Assembly: GCA_964582525.1 (NCBI GenBank)
Contig: CAZOSP010000003.1
Coordinates: 6,902-70,901, forward strand
From: BB31 sp964582525
GTDB lineage: Bacteria; Pseudomonadota; Gammaproteobacteria; Beggiatoales; Beggiatoaceae
Direction: 5' to 3'
Length of the DNA: 64,000 bases
Shown here piece after piece: positions 1-8,431 of the stretch. Positions within the stretch are counted from its first letter, which is position 1, and each line of letters opens with the position of its first letter. The position numbers were made by a program, and so were the translations under genes. The notes below the pieces were generated by a model. That model did not search any database, had not been told where the DNA came from, and was given only the letters and a program-made list of their open reading frames with translations.

Positions 1-1109
1 CCGCTTCCCAACAGCCAAACGGGGGTTTTGCTTGGAGTCACTTGCAATTCATCTATCGCTTGATACGCCACTAAAGTCCACGGCAGGGATTCTAGCGGTC
101 GGCTGTAAAGGAGGTAATCACGACCGTCCGCTCCGGTCATACGCACTGCGTCTCGCGCTTCTACGAGGATATTTTTCCATGCTTCAGCTTGGCTTGTGTT
201 GCCACGATAAAGGTTGTAGCTGAGGCGATCATGGGCTTCAAGCAGATGCGTCGCGCCGTATTCGCGGTCTTTATTTGCGCCGCTACGACTGAGTTGTAAA
301 CCTTCTGAATAATCAGCCAACAGCAAGCCACCAGACGCGCCAAAGCTTTGTTGTTCAATTTGTTCAAAAAAACTGTCCGTTAAAATATCTACACCTACCA
401 TACCTTGAAATTGATTCTTATCATAAATGCCTTGCGTGATGCTGAAGACTCTAGCTTGGGTATAGTTTTTATCAAAATAGACCGGCGTAATATGAGTATT
501 TGGGCTACTTTTATTGATGTGATACCAATTTTCTCGCTCATTTTTTAAGTAATGCGCATCGTTCCAGGTTTTGAGGCGCATTGAATCAGGCGTGTTATAA
601 TTTTCTGTATCGCGCCGCCGCTGGTTCTTAAAAACTACGGCTAACATGGCGTTTTCATTAAAATATTTTTCTGCGGTTTGGCGTTCAAAAGCAAAATAAT
701 GGCTAAACTGATGTGCATACAGACTTAAATTGCGCGCCATTAATTTTTTTACATAAGCGATGTCGGCTTGCTCAACGGGTTGTTTTGCACTGAACAAAGT
801 CACGTATTCACGCAGTAATTGCACTGAATGACGCGCTTGCTGAATTTGCTGATTGAGCTGCAAGACTTGGCTGTCTGCACGATGTAACAAGGCTTGTTGG
901 GCTAATTGTGACTGCTGCTGCCGCGCATCTTCTGCCACAGCGTGTAATAACAGAGCGGTCCCTAACAATAGTAATAGCAGCGCAGCAAATAATAATGGGA
1001 AAGTGACCAGACTTTGCAGTCGCTGCAAACCCAAAGCACGCCCTAGACATTGCCACAGGTTCGCCCACGACTGCCAAAAGTGTTGCCATAAGGAATGTTG
1101 AGCGGACAT
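1..1109 (-). CDS. Membrane sensor with periplasmic Cache domain (N-terminal part, runs off the window)
   Basis: The minus-strand frame from ATG at 1109 stays open to base 1, giving 369 codons of an incomplete protein. GGAG lies 8 bases before the ATG. After a short cytoplasmic stretch there is one hydrophobic helix (about residues 35-57), then a predicted helix rich in Gln, then a region of about 300 residues that looks like a double Cache (dCache_1) periplasmic sensor, including the stretches VYFDKNYTQARVFSITQG and GMVGVDILTD. Such domains bind small ligands and are found in histidine kinases, diguanylate cyclases and chemoreceptors. The output domain would lie left of base 1, so the class cannot be decided. 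The Cache call rests on overall pattern, not on a profile search. Confidence 0.8.
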   Translation of the reverse strand, partial: MSAQHSLWQHFWQSWANLWQCLGRALGLQRLQSLVTFPLLFAALLLLLLGTALLLHAVAEDARQQQSQLAQQALLHRADSQVLQLNQQIQQARHSVQLLREYVTLFSAKQPVEQADIAYVKKLMARNLSLYAHQFSHYFAFERQTAEKYFNENAMLAVVFKNQRRRDTENYNTPDSMRLKTWNDAHYLKNERENWYHINKSSPNTHITPVYFDKNYTQARVFSITQGIYDKNQFQGMVGVDILTDSFFEQIEQQSFGASGGLLLADYSEGLQLSRSGANKDREYGATHLLEAHDRLSYNLYRGNTSQAEAWKNILVEARDAVRMTGADGRDYLLYSRPLESLPWTLVAYQAIDELQVTPSKTPVWLLGS

Positions 1110-1765
1110 CAGTTATCTCCACCGTTTATCGATAAAAGCCCCGCATCAATAAAGTGATGTTGAGGAAAGTTGAGCATATTTTGGGGTTCATGGCACATCA
1201 TTAGCGTTTTCCAACAAATTATCATCGAGTGTTTGAGCAGGTTTTTTATGTGATTTCTACGGCTCATCGTGTGAGTCCAGCGGGGTCTTGCAAAGCCACA
1301 TTAGGGGTTAGAAACGCGGCGTTACCACTGAGGACAGTCGCATGGATTATGCCAAACACTTAAGCTGCGCGGCGGCAGTGATTTGGCATTGACACTCAAG
1401 CCACACAAGCGACTTGACTGCAAATTGGGCGGCAGGCATTTTATACTGTGGATAATGTCAATATAATGGTTTTTTATTCATTGACAGTGATTCAGGCGAC
1501 ACGCTTGGTGCTTTTACTGCAAAATATCGCTTGAGGCGTAACGCACCCGTGTCAAGCAATGGCGGTTTGTGCGGCTGTCAGTCTGTTTTGGCAGCGGCGA
1601 ATCAGCCAGTCCGTCTAAGCGCAGTGATGCAAAATCAAGCTGTTGCAAAGCCTGTTGAAGTTTTAACATCATGTACAAGGTAAATGCAACAGTTTCGCCT
1701 ACAGCTTGCTATAAAGGCTAGAGTGCCTGAATGCTTATTGTCGAATTTTACAGGAGGTTTTGTTT
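1110..1765. other. Long intergenic region
   Basis: This 656-base gap separates the divergent Cache sensor and the first glycosyltransferase. I see no RNA gene or clear promoter. A 52-codon minus-strand frame (1514-1672, starting MMLKLQQALQQLDF) has protein-like composition but no ribosome binding site and no recognised family, so it may be a gene remnant. The strong AGGAGG at 1752-1757 belongs to the next gene. Confidence 0.5.
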
Positions 1766-2818
1766 ATGCGTCTTTTATCGGTCATTATTATCACGCGCAA
1801 TGAAAGCAAAAAAATTGCGCAACATATTGAATCTGTATTGCAGGCAACGGCGCACCTTGACGATGTGGAAATTGTTTTAGTGGATTCCGCATCAACCGAT
1901 GGCACGCCAGGAATTGCTCGGCAGTATCCGCTTAAAGTCATTGAAATTCCTAGCGATGCGTTTTTTTCGCCGGCGGCGGGACGTTGTATCGGAATGCAGC
2001 ACAGCAACAGCCAATATATTTATTTTTTGGATGGCGATATGCAGTTAGACGCAAACTGGTTTAACACCGCATTGCCGATGATTGAGGCTAATCCGATGTT
2101 AGCGGCGATAGCGGGTAAATGCCATGAAATCAGTTTTAACGAACAAGGACATCAGGTTAGCAAAGAGCAAGACCGCTTTGAAGTGGGCGAGCAAACTCAG
2201 GATGTGCGACATTTAGGGCAGTCAGTGTTATATCGCCGTGCGGTTTTAGAGCAGGTCGGCGGTTTTAATCCTTATCTGAGTAACGAAGAAGAACTAGAAT
2301 TGGGTTTGCGTATCAGTGCTGCGGGGTATCAGTTGCAACGTATCCCAGTCCCCATGACGGTGCATAAAACCCTGTATTATAGCCAAGAAAATCCCAGCGG
2401 ACTGACCTTGCGACAAATAAAACGTGATTGGAACTTAGAGCGTTATGTGGCATTAGGGCAGGTGTTGCGTCTCTTAATCGGAAATCCCTTTATTTCTGTC
2501 TATCTTAGACGTTATCAACGCGAATTGATATTTACCACGTTGTATTTAATTGGACTGGCAAGCATCCTGGTTTCATTCATTGAGCATTCATGGCTATACT
2601 TTGCGGCATGGTTCATCGCCATGTTCAGTTTATTTATGTTAAGAAGTGCATTAAAACGAAACTTAAAAGATACGGTATTGTATTTTTTAGATTATTTTTT
2701 CAGTAGCTATGGTTTTATTCGAGGCTTTTTTACGCCGCTACCGGCTGCTAATACCTATTGCCCACCGGTGAAAATTTCTAATGAACAAACTTGCTGTCGT
2801 GATCATCACCCGCAATGA
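1766..2818 (+). CDS. Family 2 glycosyltransferase with C-terminal membrane segments
   Basis: The ATG at 1766 is chosen because AGGAGG ends 8 bases upstream; an in-frame TTG at 1760 lacks this spacing. The product is about 350 residues. A GT-A fold starts at once (SVIIITRNES), followed by the nucleotide-sugar region LVDSASTDGT and a metal-binding DxD-type motif in FLDGDMQLD. The acceptor-side segment NEEELELGLRISAAGYQ is typical of GT2 enzymes. Residues about 250-310 hold two or three hydrophobic segments that would anchor it to the inner membrane. It overlaps the next gene by 38 bases and is clearly its paralogue. The likely role is transfer of a sugar to a lipid-linked or envelope glycan. 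Donor and acceptor cannot be told from sequence. Confidence 0.88.
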   Translation: MRLLSVIIITRNESKKIAQHIESVLQATAHLDDVEIVLVDSASTDGTPGIARQYPLKVIEIPSDAFFSPAAGRCIGMQHSNSQYIYFLDGDMQLDANWFNTALPMIEANPMLAAIAGKCHEISFNEQGHQVSKEQDRFEVGEQTQDVRHLGQSVLYRRAVLEQVGGFNPYLSNEEELELGLRISAAGYQLQRIPVPMTVHKTLYYSQENPSGLTLRQIKRDWNLERYVALGQVLRLLIGNPFISVYLRRYQRELIFTTLYLIGLASILVSFIEHSWLYFAAWFIAMFSLFMLRSALKRNLKDTVLYFLDYFFSSYGFIRGFFTPLPAANTYCPPVKISNEQTCCRDHHPQ

Positions 2819-3824
2819 AGAAAAAAATATTGCCCGCGCCATTGAATCAGTCTTACAAGCGACTAAAGACTTTCCTGATACCCAAGTAGTGCTGGTTGAT
2901 TCCGTTTCTACCGATCGCACAATCAACATTGCACAAAGTTATCCTATCGATATTATTCAACTCGATTCTGAGTATTTTCTTTCTCCCGCCGCCGGACGTT
3001 ACGTGGGTTTGCAGCAGAGCCAAAGCGACTATATTTTCTTTTTAGATGGCGATATGCAACTGCATGAAAACTGGTTTAAGCAAGCCATTCCTTTACTTGA
3101 AGCCGATGCTCAATTGGCTGGACTGGCGGGCAAATGCCAAGAATTTATTTTTAATGAGCGGGGCGATGAAATCATTGAAGAAAAAGAAGATCGCTTTGAA
3201 GTCGGCGAAAAACCCAAACTAACCCACTCGCTAGGGGGTTCAGCCTTGTATCGCCGCGCCGTGTTAGAAGAAGTCGGCGGCTTTAATCCTTATCTCGCCA
3301 ATGAAGAAGAACTCGAACTAGGCTTGCGTATCAACACCGCCGCTTACAAAACGCTGCGTATTCCCGTACCCATGAGTATTCACTACACCATCTACTACAG
3401 CAACGAAAATCCCAGCGGCGTGACCCTGCGACAAGTCCGCCGTGATTGGTGCGTGGGACGCTATAGTGCATTAGGTAAAGTGCTGCGCCTATTGCTCGCC
3501 AATCCGCTCCTCAAGGTCTATCTCAAAACCTATAAAAGAGCCTTGTTTTTTATTGGATTTTACCTATCGGGCTTGTTTAGCGCGTTACTCAGTATTGCGC
3601 ATCTCGATCATCTACCCCTTGTTGTGTGGCTAACGCTGTTGGTCGGCGCCATCTTGTTGCGCACGCTGTACAAAGCCCATCTCACTGACAGCGCTTTATT
3701 TTTTCTCGACTACAGCCTCCAAGCCTATGGTTTCATTGCAGGTTTTCTGCTAGGTACGCCGCCAGTCAAACAGTATCAACCACAACTGACATTTATTAAA
3801 ACGGGCAGCAAACATGTTAGCTAA
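2781..3824 (+). CDS. Family 2 glycosyltransferase, tandem paralogue of the preceding gene
   Basis: The protein of 347 residues aligns end to end with its upstream neighbour. It shares VVIITRNE, LVDSVSTDRT, SPAAGR, FLDGDMQLH and the YYSNENPSGVTLRQ segment, so the two arose by tandem duplication. The DGD motif is intact, as are the C-terminal hydrophobic segments. The gene starts inside the end of the first glycosyltransferase and overlaps the following deacetylase by 11 bases, so all three are probably translated from one message. Two retained copies suggest either successive sugar additions or divergence in donor choice; this is inference. Confidence 0.88.
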   Translation: MNKLAVVIITRNEEKNIARAIESVLQATKDFPDTQVVLVDSVSTDRTINIAQSYPIDIIQLDSEYFLSPAAGRYVGLQQSQSDYIFFLDGDMQLHENWFKQAIPLLEADAQLAGLAGKCQEFIFNERGDEIIEEKEDRFEVGEKPKLTHSLGGSALYRRAVLEEVGGFNPYLANEEELELGLRINTAAYKTLRIPVPMSIHYTIYYSNENPSGVTLRQVRRDWCVGRYSALGKVLRLLLANPLLKVYLKTYKRALFFIGFYLSGLFSALLSIAHLDHLPLVVWLTLLVGAILLRTLYKAHLTDSALFFLDYSLQAYGFIAGFLLGTPPVKQYQPQLTFIKTGSKHVS

Positions 3825-4632
3825 TCGCCGTGTTCAGCTATTGATCGCCTTGCTGTATCTCCTCTGGCTGCGCCTTAGCCGTATCTTCAAACGGCAAGGC
3901 ACACTGGTTACCCTGTGTTATCACGAAGTCACTGCACAGCAAAAAGCGCGTTTTTTAGCCCAAATGGACATGTTACAAAAACTCGCCAAACCCGTGTTTG
4001 CCGATGTTCCTTTACCCCTGCCCCAAGGGCATCATGTAGCTGTCACCTTTGATGACGGCTTTCAAAACCTGCTTGACAACGCCCTGCCCGAACTCGCCCA
4101 ACGCGGCATTCCCGTCACCCTGTTTATCCCCAGCGGTTATTTAGCGCGAACCCCCGCTTGGCTGCAAAAATATCCAGAGCATGAAGCCCATCACTTGCTC
4201 ATTATGAGTGAGCAGCAGCTGCGCAATTTACCGCCTGAGCATGTGCATGTCGGCTCGCATTCGGTGCATCACGCGCATTTGCCGGAGCTAGATGCACACG
4301 CCCTGTATAGCGAATTGAACGACTCCAAACAGCAGCTAGAAACAATGCTAGGCACTCCCATCAACCTGCTGGCATTTCCCTACGGCGAATGGAATCCAGC
4401 GGTTTTGCGGGCAGCCCAACAAGCCGGCTACAAGCGCGTTTTTGCCGCCGATCCGGAACATCATAGCGATGACTTTTTTCACGACCGCGTAACCCTCACG
4501 CCCGATGACGGACTACTCGAATTTAAGCTAAAAATGCTCGGCGCGTATCATTGGCTGCCTGCTGCTGACGCTGTGGTACAAACCATCAAAAAAGCAAGCC
4601 GATGGCGCGTAGCTAATAACAAAAAGCACTGA
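3814..4632 (+). CDS. Polysaccharide deacetylase (NodB / carbohydrate esterase 4 family)
   Basis: The protein of 272 residues carries the NodB signature: TFDDG (metal-binding aspartates) after a core strand, the zinc-binding HSVHH motif in the sequence VGSHSVHHAHL, and FPYG in the position of the family's RxPYG motif. A hydrophobic stretch near residues 6-20 could be a signal anchor, placing the enzyme at the inner membrane or in the periplasm. CE4 enzymes remove N- or O-acetyl groups from glycans such as poly-N-acetylglucosamine or peptidoglycan. Overlap with the preceding glycosyltransferase suggests that it modifies the glycan made by those enzymes. The substrate is not determined. Confidence 0.87.
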   Translation: MLANRRVQLLIALLYLLWLRLSRIFKRQGTLVTLCYHEVTAQQKARFLAQMDMLQKLAKPVFADVPLPLPQGHHVAVTFDDGFQNLLDNALPELAQRGIPVTLFIPSGYLARTPAWLQKYPEHEAHHLLIMSEQQLRNLPPEHVHVGSHSVHHAHLPELDAHALYSELNDSKQQLETMLGTPINLLAFPYGEWNPAVLRAAQQAGYKRVFAADPEHHSDDFFHDRVTLTPDDGLLEFKLKMLGAYHWLPAADAVVQTIKKASRWRVANNKKH

Positions 4633-4664
4633 TTCTTAAGAGATTTTTACTAAGATGAGATTTT

Positions 4665-5480
4665 ATGGATAAAAAAATTGAACATTATGTGGTATTCGGT
4701 AATCCCATTGCGCATAGCAAATCACCACAAATTCACACTGAATTTGCCCGACAAACCGGGCAGGCGATGAAATACACTGCACGTTTAGCCGACATCGGCG
4801 CGTTCGCAAAAGCCTTGCAAACTTTTCAAGAAGAAGGCGGCAAAGGCTGTAATATCACAGTGCCATTTAAGCCCGATGCGTTCGCAATCGCCGATCAATT
4901 AAGTGAACGCGCCGAATTAGCGGGGGCAGTCAACACCTTATGGTTTGATAAACAAGGACGGCGCATTGCCGACAACACCGATGGCGTAGGCTTGGTCACA
5001 GATTTATGCAGAAACCATCAAGTCAGCTTAAACCATAAAAAAATTTTATTACTGGGTGCCGGAGGTGCTGCTAGAGGTGTACTCGCGCCATTGCTAGCGC
5101 AGCAGCCCGAACAATTGGTCATTGCTAATCGTACCCTCGAAAAAGCCCAGACACTGGCGCGATTGCATCCTCACGCGCCGCTTCAAGCCAGCGGTTTTAA
5201 GGATTTAAGCGGACAACGCTTTGATTGCATTATTAACGCGACATCAACGGGCTTGCAAGGCGAAATTCCACCTTTGCCAGAAGGGATTTTAGATGAAAAT
5301 ACAATTGCTTATGACATGCTGTACGCAAACACGGCCACGCCTTTTGTAGGTTGGGCGCAAGCACAAGGCAGCATCGCTTTTGATGGCTTAGGCATGTTAG
5401 TCGAGCAAGCCGCCGAATCTTTTTATCTATGGCGCGGGGTGCGCCCTGAGACGCGCAGCGTGATCGCTATGTTGCGCTGA
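4665..5480 (+). CDS. aroE: Shikimate dehydrogenase (NADP+)
   Basis: AroE reduces 3-dehydroshikimate to shikimate in aromatic amino acid synthesis, in the cytoplasm. The 271-residue length is normal. Substrate-binding residues appear in NPIAHSKSP near the N-terminus, the catalytic lysine in NITVPFK, and the conserved aspartate in NTDGVG. The dinucleotide fold has GAGGAARG, followed by ANRT, the motif that recognises the NADP phosphate. The C-terminal DGLGMLVEQAAESF segment is also typical. The gene follows the deacetylase by 32 bases but is metabolically unrelated. It ends at a shared bidirectional terminator facing atpC. Confidence 0.96.
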   Translation: MDKKIEHYVVFGNPIAHSKSPQIHTEFARQTGQAMKYTARLADIGAFAKALQTFQEEGGKGCNITVPFKPDAFAIADQLSERAELAGAVNTLWFDKQGRRIADNTDGVGLVTDLCRNHQVSLNHKKILLLGAGGAARGVLAPLLAQQPEQLVIANRTLEKAQTLARLHPHAPLQASGFKDLSGQRFDCIINATSTGLQGEIPPLPEGILDENTIAYDMLYANTATPFVGWAQAQGSIAFDGLGMLVEQAAESFYLWRGVRPETRSVIAMLR

Positions 5481-5490
5481 AAAAACAAAA

Positions 5491-5532
5491 AAAGCCGCAG
5501 GATGTCGTTCTCAATAAGCTCTGCGGCTTTTG
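5491..5532. terminator. Bidirectional rho-independent terminator between aroE and atpC
   Basis: AAAAAGCCGCAG and CTGCGGCTTTT form a 7-base-pair GC-rich stem around a 22-base loop. An A-run precedes it and a T-run follows, so it can stop both convergent genes. Confidence 0.85.
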
Positions 5533-5550
5533 TCATTTGCTGTCATGCTC

Positions 5551-5576
5551 AGGTTTGCAAAACCTGTCAGGTTTAA
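5551..5576. repeat. Family A repeat core (short copy)
   Basis: AGGTTTGCAAAACCT is a palindrome and runs into AAACCTGTCAGGTTT. This is a minimal copy of the CCTGACAGG-centred repeat found in many intergenic sites of this window. It lacks the flanking GTTCAC/GTGAA arms seen in longer copies. Confidence 0.6.
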
Positions 5577-5585
5577 CAGCGGCAA

Positions 5586-6008
5586 TTATTTACGCATTTT
5601 GCGCAATTTCTGAATGGCTTGAATTTGCGCCATCGCCTCAATCAATTCCGCTTGCGCTTTAGCGTAATCCACATCAGATTTCTTATCTGTCAGCAGTTTT
5701 TCTGCACGTTCTTTAGCTTGCAGTGCAGCGGCTTCATCCAAATCTTTAGCGCGTAAAGCCGTATCGGCTAATACGCTGACAACATGCGGTTGGATTTCTA
5801 ACATGCCGCCCGAAACAAAGAAAAACTCTTGTTGGTTTGGCTTAATTTGTACCCGCACCTCGCCTGGCTTGAGGAAAGTCAATAAAGGCGCGTGACGTGG
5901 TGCAATACCAATTTCCCCCAGCGTTGCAGGGACAAACACCATTTCTGCCAAACCCGAATAGATTTCTTCCTCTGCGCTAACGATATCAACATGGATAGTC
6001 ATTGTCAT
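5586..6008 (-). CDS. atpC: ATP synthase F1 subunit epsilon
   Basis: This 140-residue subunit belongs to the central stalk of F1 and inhibits ATP hydrolysis. The N-terminal beta-sandwich (IHVDIVSAEEEIYSG, LGEIGIAPRHAPLLTFLKPG) and the C-terminal two-helix hairpin rich in Ala, Glu and Lys are both present. AAGGA precedes the ATG at a normal distance. It is the last gene of the atp operon, 49 bases after atpD, as in most proteobacteria. Confidence 0.96.
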   Translation of the reverse strand: MTMTIHVDIVSAEEEIYSGLAEMVFVPATLGEIGIAPRHAPLLTFLKPGEVRVQIKPNQQEFFFVSGGMLEIQPHVVSVLADTALRAKDLDEAAALQAKERAEKLLTDKKSDVDYAKAQAELIEAMAQIQAIQKLRKMRK

Positions 6009-6057
6009 AGCAATTATCCTTTAACTTGATTCAGCACACACTGAAACAAATTAAGTT

Positions 6058-7434
6058 TTAGAGTTTTTTGGCTTTTTCTACAGCTTCTTCAATCGAGCCA
6101 ACCATGTAGAAAGCCTGTTCGGGCAGATGATCATATTCACCATCAACAATCGCCTTAAAGCCCGCGATAGTATCTTTCAATGGCACATATTTACCTGGCG
6201 AACCGGTGAAGACTTCAGCCACAAAGAAAGGTTGAGATAAAAAGCGTTGAATTTTACGCGCACGAGAAACCATCAGCTTGTCTTCTTCAGACAACTCATC
6301 CATGCCCAAAATAGCAATAATGTCTTTTAACTCTTTGTAGCGTTGCAAAGTGCCTTGTACACTGCGCGCCACGTCATAATGTTCTTGACCAACCACTAAG
6401 GGGTCTAGTTGGCGACTGGTGGAATCCAGCGGATCAACTGCGGGATAAATACCCAGTTCAGCCACCTGACGAGACAATACAACAGTTGCGTCTAAGTGCG
6501 CAAAAGTGGTAGCGGGCGATGGGTCGGTTAAATCATCCGCGGGTACATAGACGGCTTGAATAGAAGTAATAGAACCGGTTTTGGTGGACGTGATGCGCTC
6601 TTGAAATTCGCCCATTTCCGCTGCCAGCGTTGGCTGATAACCTACTGCAGAAGGCATACGACCGAGCAACGCAGACACCTCTGTGCCCGCTAAGGTATAA
6701 CGATAAATGTTGTCAATAAACAACAATACATCACGCCCTTCATCACGGAAAAATTCCGCCATGGTTAAACCCGACAGCGCGACACGTAAACGATTACCCG
6801 GCGGCTCGTTCATCTGACCATAGACCAAAGAGACTTTATCAAGTACGCCGCCTTCACTCATTTCATGGTAGAAGTCATTACCTTCACGGGTACGCTCCCC
6901 TACTCCAGCAAAGACCGAGTAACCGCTGTGTTCGATAGCAATATTGCGGATAAGTTCCATCATATTGACGGTTTTACCCACGCCCGCACCACCGAACAAA
7001 CCGACTTTACCCCCTTTAGCGAAGGGACAAACCAAGTCAATCACTTTAATGCCCGTTTCCAATAATTCGTTACTGGCTGCCAGTTCTTCAAAAGAAGGGG
7101 CTTTACGGTGAATCGCCCAGCGTTGTTCTTCGCCAATATCGCCTGCTTCATCAACTGGATTACCCAACACATCCATGATGCGACCGAGCGTTTTTTGCCC
7201 TACAGGTACAGTGATAGGTTTACCCGTATTGGACGTTGCCATTTCGCGCTTCATGCCGTCAGTAGAACCCATAGCAATAGTACGCACAATGCCATCGCCT
7301 AATTGCTGCTGCACTTCCAGGGTTAAACCATTGTCTTCTACGATTAACGCATCATAGACTTTAGGCATCTGATTACGGGGAAATTCAACATCCACCACAG
7401 CACCAATGATTTGTACAATTTTGCCCGAACTCAT
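6058..7434 (-). CDS. atpD: ATP synthase F1 subunit beta (catalytic)
   Basis: The 458-residue catalytic subunit forms and hydrolyses ATP in F1. The Walker A loop GGAGVGKT (about residues 150-157), the catalytic-glutamate segment GVGERTREGNDFYHEM, the Walker B strand VLLFIDNIYRYT and the DELSEEDK (DELSEED) loop are all intact. AGAGGAA precedes the ATG. Sequence and length are close to those of other gammaproteobacteria. It lies between atpG and atpC. Confidence 0.98.
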   Translation of the reverse strand: MSSGKIVQIIGAVVDVEFPRNQMPKVYDALIVEDNGLTLEVQQQLGDGIVRTIAMGSTDGMKREMATSNTGKPITVPVGQKTLGRIMDVLGNPVDEAGDIGEEQRWAIHRKAPSFEELAASNELLETGIKVIDLVCPFAKGGKVGLFGGAGVGKTVNMMELIRNIAIEHSGYSVFAGVGERTREGNDFYHEMSEGGVLDKVSLVYGQMNEPPGNRLRVALSGLTMAEFFRDEGRDVLLFIDNIYRYTLAGTEVSALLGRMPSAVGYQPTLAAEMGEFQERITSTKTGSITSIQAVYVPADDLTDPSPATTFAHLDATVVLSRQVAELGIYPAVDPLDSTSRQLDPLVVGQEHYDVARSVQGTLQRYKELKDIIAILGMDELSEEDKLMVSRARKIQRFLSQPFFVAEVFTGSPGKYVPLKDTIAGFKAIVDGEYDHLPEQAFYMVGSIEEAVEKAKKL

Positions 7435-7484
7435 GATATTCCTCTTGAAAAACTGTAATAGGTGAGTTACCTGAACATTTGGGA

Positions 7485-8345
7485 TTAAACCGCAGCAGCA
7501 CCCGCAACGATTTCTGAAAGCTCTTGGGTAATAGCTGCTTGGCGTGCTTTGTTGTATGCCAATTGCAATTCGCTAATAAGATCACCCGCATTATCAGAAG
7601 CACTTTTCATGGCAACCATGCGCGCTGATTGCTCACACGCAATATTTTCAACCAAGCCTTGATACACGCGAGATTCAACATAACGGGTCAGCAGATTTTG
7701 CAATACTTCCTCAGCATCTGGCTCGTATAGATAATCCCAGTGATGTTTCAAGTCTGTGTCTTCAACGGCAGCAATAGGTAACAATTGCTCAACTACAGGC
7801 TGCTGAGTCATGGTATTAACAAAGCGGTTATACACGAGAACCAAGTGATCAATGTCGCCACTTTCAAACCTGTCTAGCATCACTTTGACCGAACCAATTA
7901 AGGACTCAAGAGAAGGAGAATCGCCTAAGTGGGCGACTTGCGCAACAATATTTGCACCTATACGTTTAAAGAAACTACTGCCTTTACTACCGATGACGCA
8001 GATTTCTAAGTCAATTTTTTTAGCCTGCCATTGCTTCATTTCAGACAAAGCTTTTTTGAACAGGTTAGTGTTTAAGCCGCCACACAAACCACGGTCAGAA
8101 GAAACCAGAATGATGCCCATTTTTCCTATCGGACGCTCAAGCATATAAGCATGTTGATATTCGGGATGGGCGTTAGCAAGATGCCCAATGACTTGACGAA
8201 TTTTTTCTGCATAAGGACGTGAGCGTTCCATTTGCGTTTGTGCTTTACGCATTTTACTCGCCGCTACCATTTCCATTGCGCGGGTAATTTTTTGCGTGTT
8301 TTTCACGCTAGAAATCTTGCCGCGAATCTCTTTGCCGCTTGCCAT
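7485..8345 (-). CDS. atpG: ATP synthase F1 subunit gamma
   Basis: The rotor shaft of F1. ATG at 8345 (MASGKEIRGKISSVKNTQKITRAM) is preferred over an in-frame TTG at 8354 because AAGG is correctly spaced before it and the family begins this way. The N- and C-terminal helices that form the coiled-coil shaft are conserved, including SDRGLCGGLN and the C-terminal ARQAAITQELSEIVAGAAA. The product is 286 residues, the usual length. A 77-base gap separates it from atpA. Confidence 0.96.
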   Translation of the reverse strand: MASGKEIRGKISSVKNTQKITRAMEMVAASKMRKAQTQMERSRPYAEKIRQVIGHLANAHPEYQHAYMLERPIGKMGIILVSSDRGLCGGLNTNLFKKALSEMKQWQAKKIDLEICVIGSKGSSFFKRIGANIVAQVAHLGDSPSLESLIGSVKVMLDRFESGDIDHLVLVYNRFVNTMTQQPVVEQLLPIAAVEDTDLKHHWDYLYEPDAEEVLQNLLTRYVESRVYQGLVENIACEQSARMVAMKSASDNAGDLISELQLAYNKARQAAITQELSEIVAGAAAV

Positions 8346-8431
8346 GCTTTTCAACCTTGTTTCTATTGACTGAGTATCGCCCTGAGCCTATTGAATGGCT
8401 GTACGCCTGCCCTTGCTGCTAGTCGTCAGAG

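Noticed and set aside
808..1122. 104-codon minus-strand frame
   Set aside because: It is in a different frame from the open Cache-sensor gene, which has the better start site and protein-like sequence.
1414..1447. TTGACT and TATACT as a promoter
   Set aside because: The spacing of 22 bases is too long for a sigma-70 promoter.
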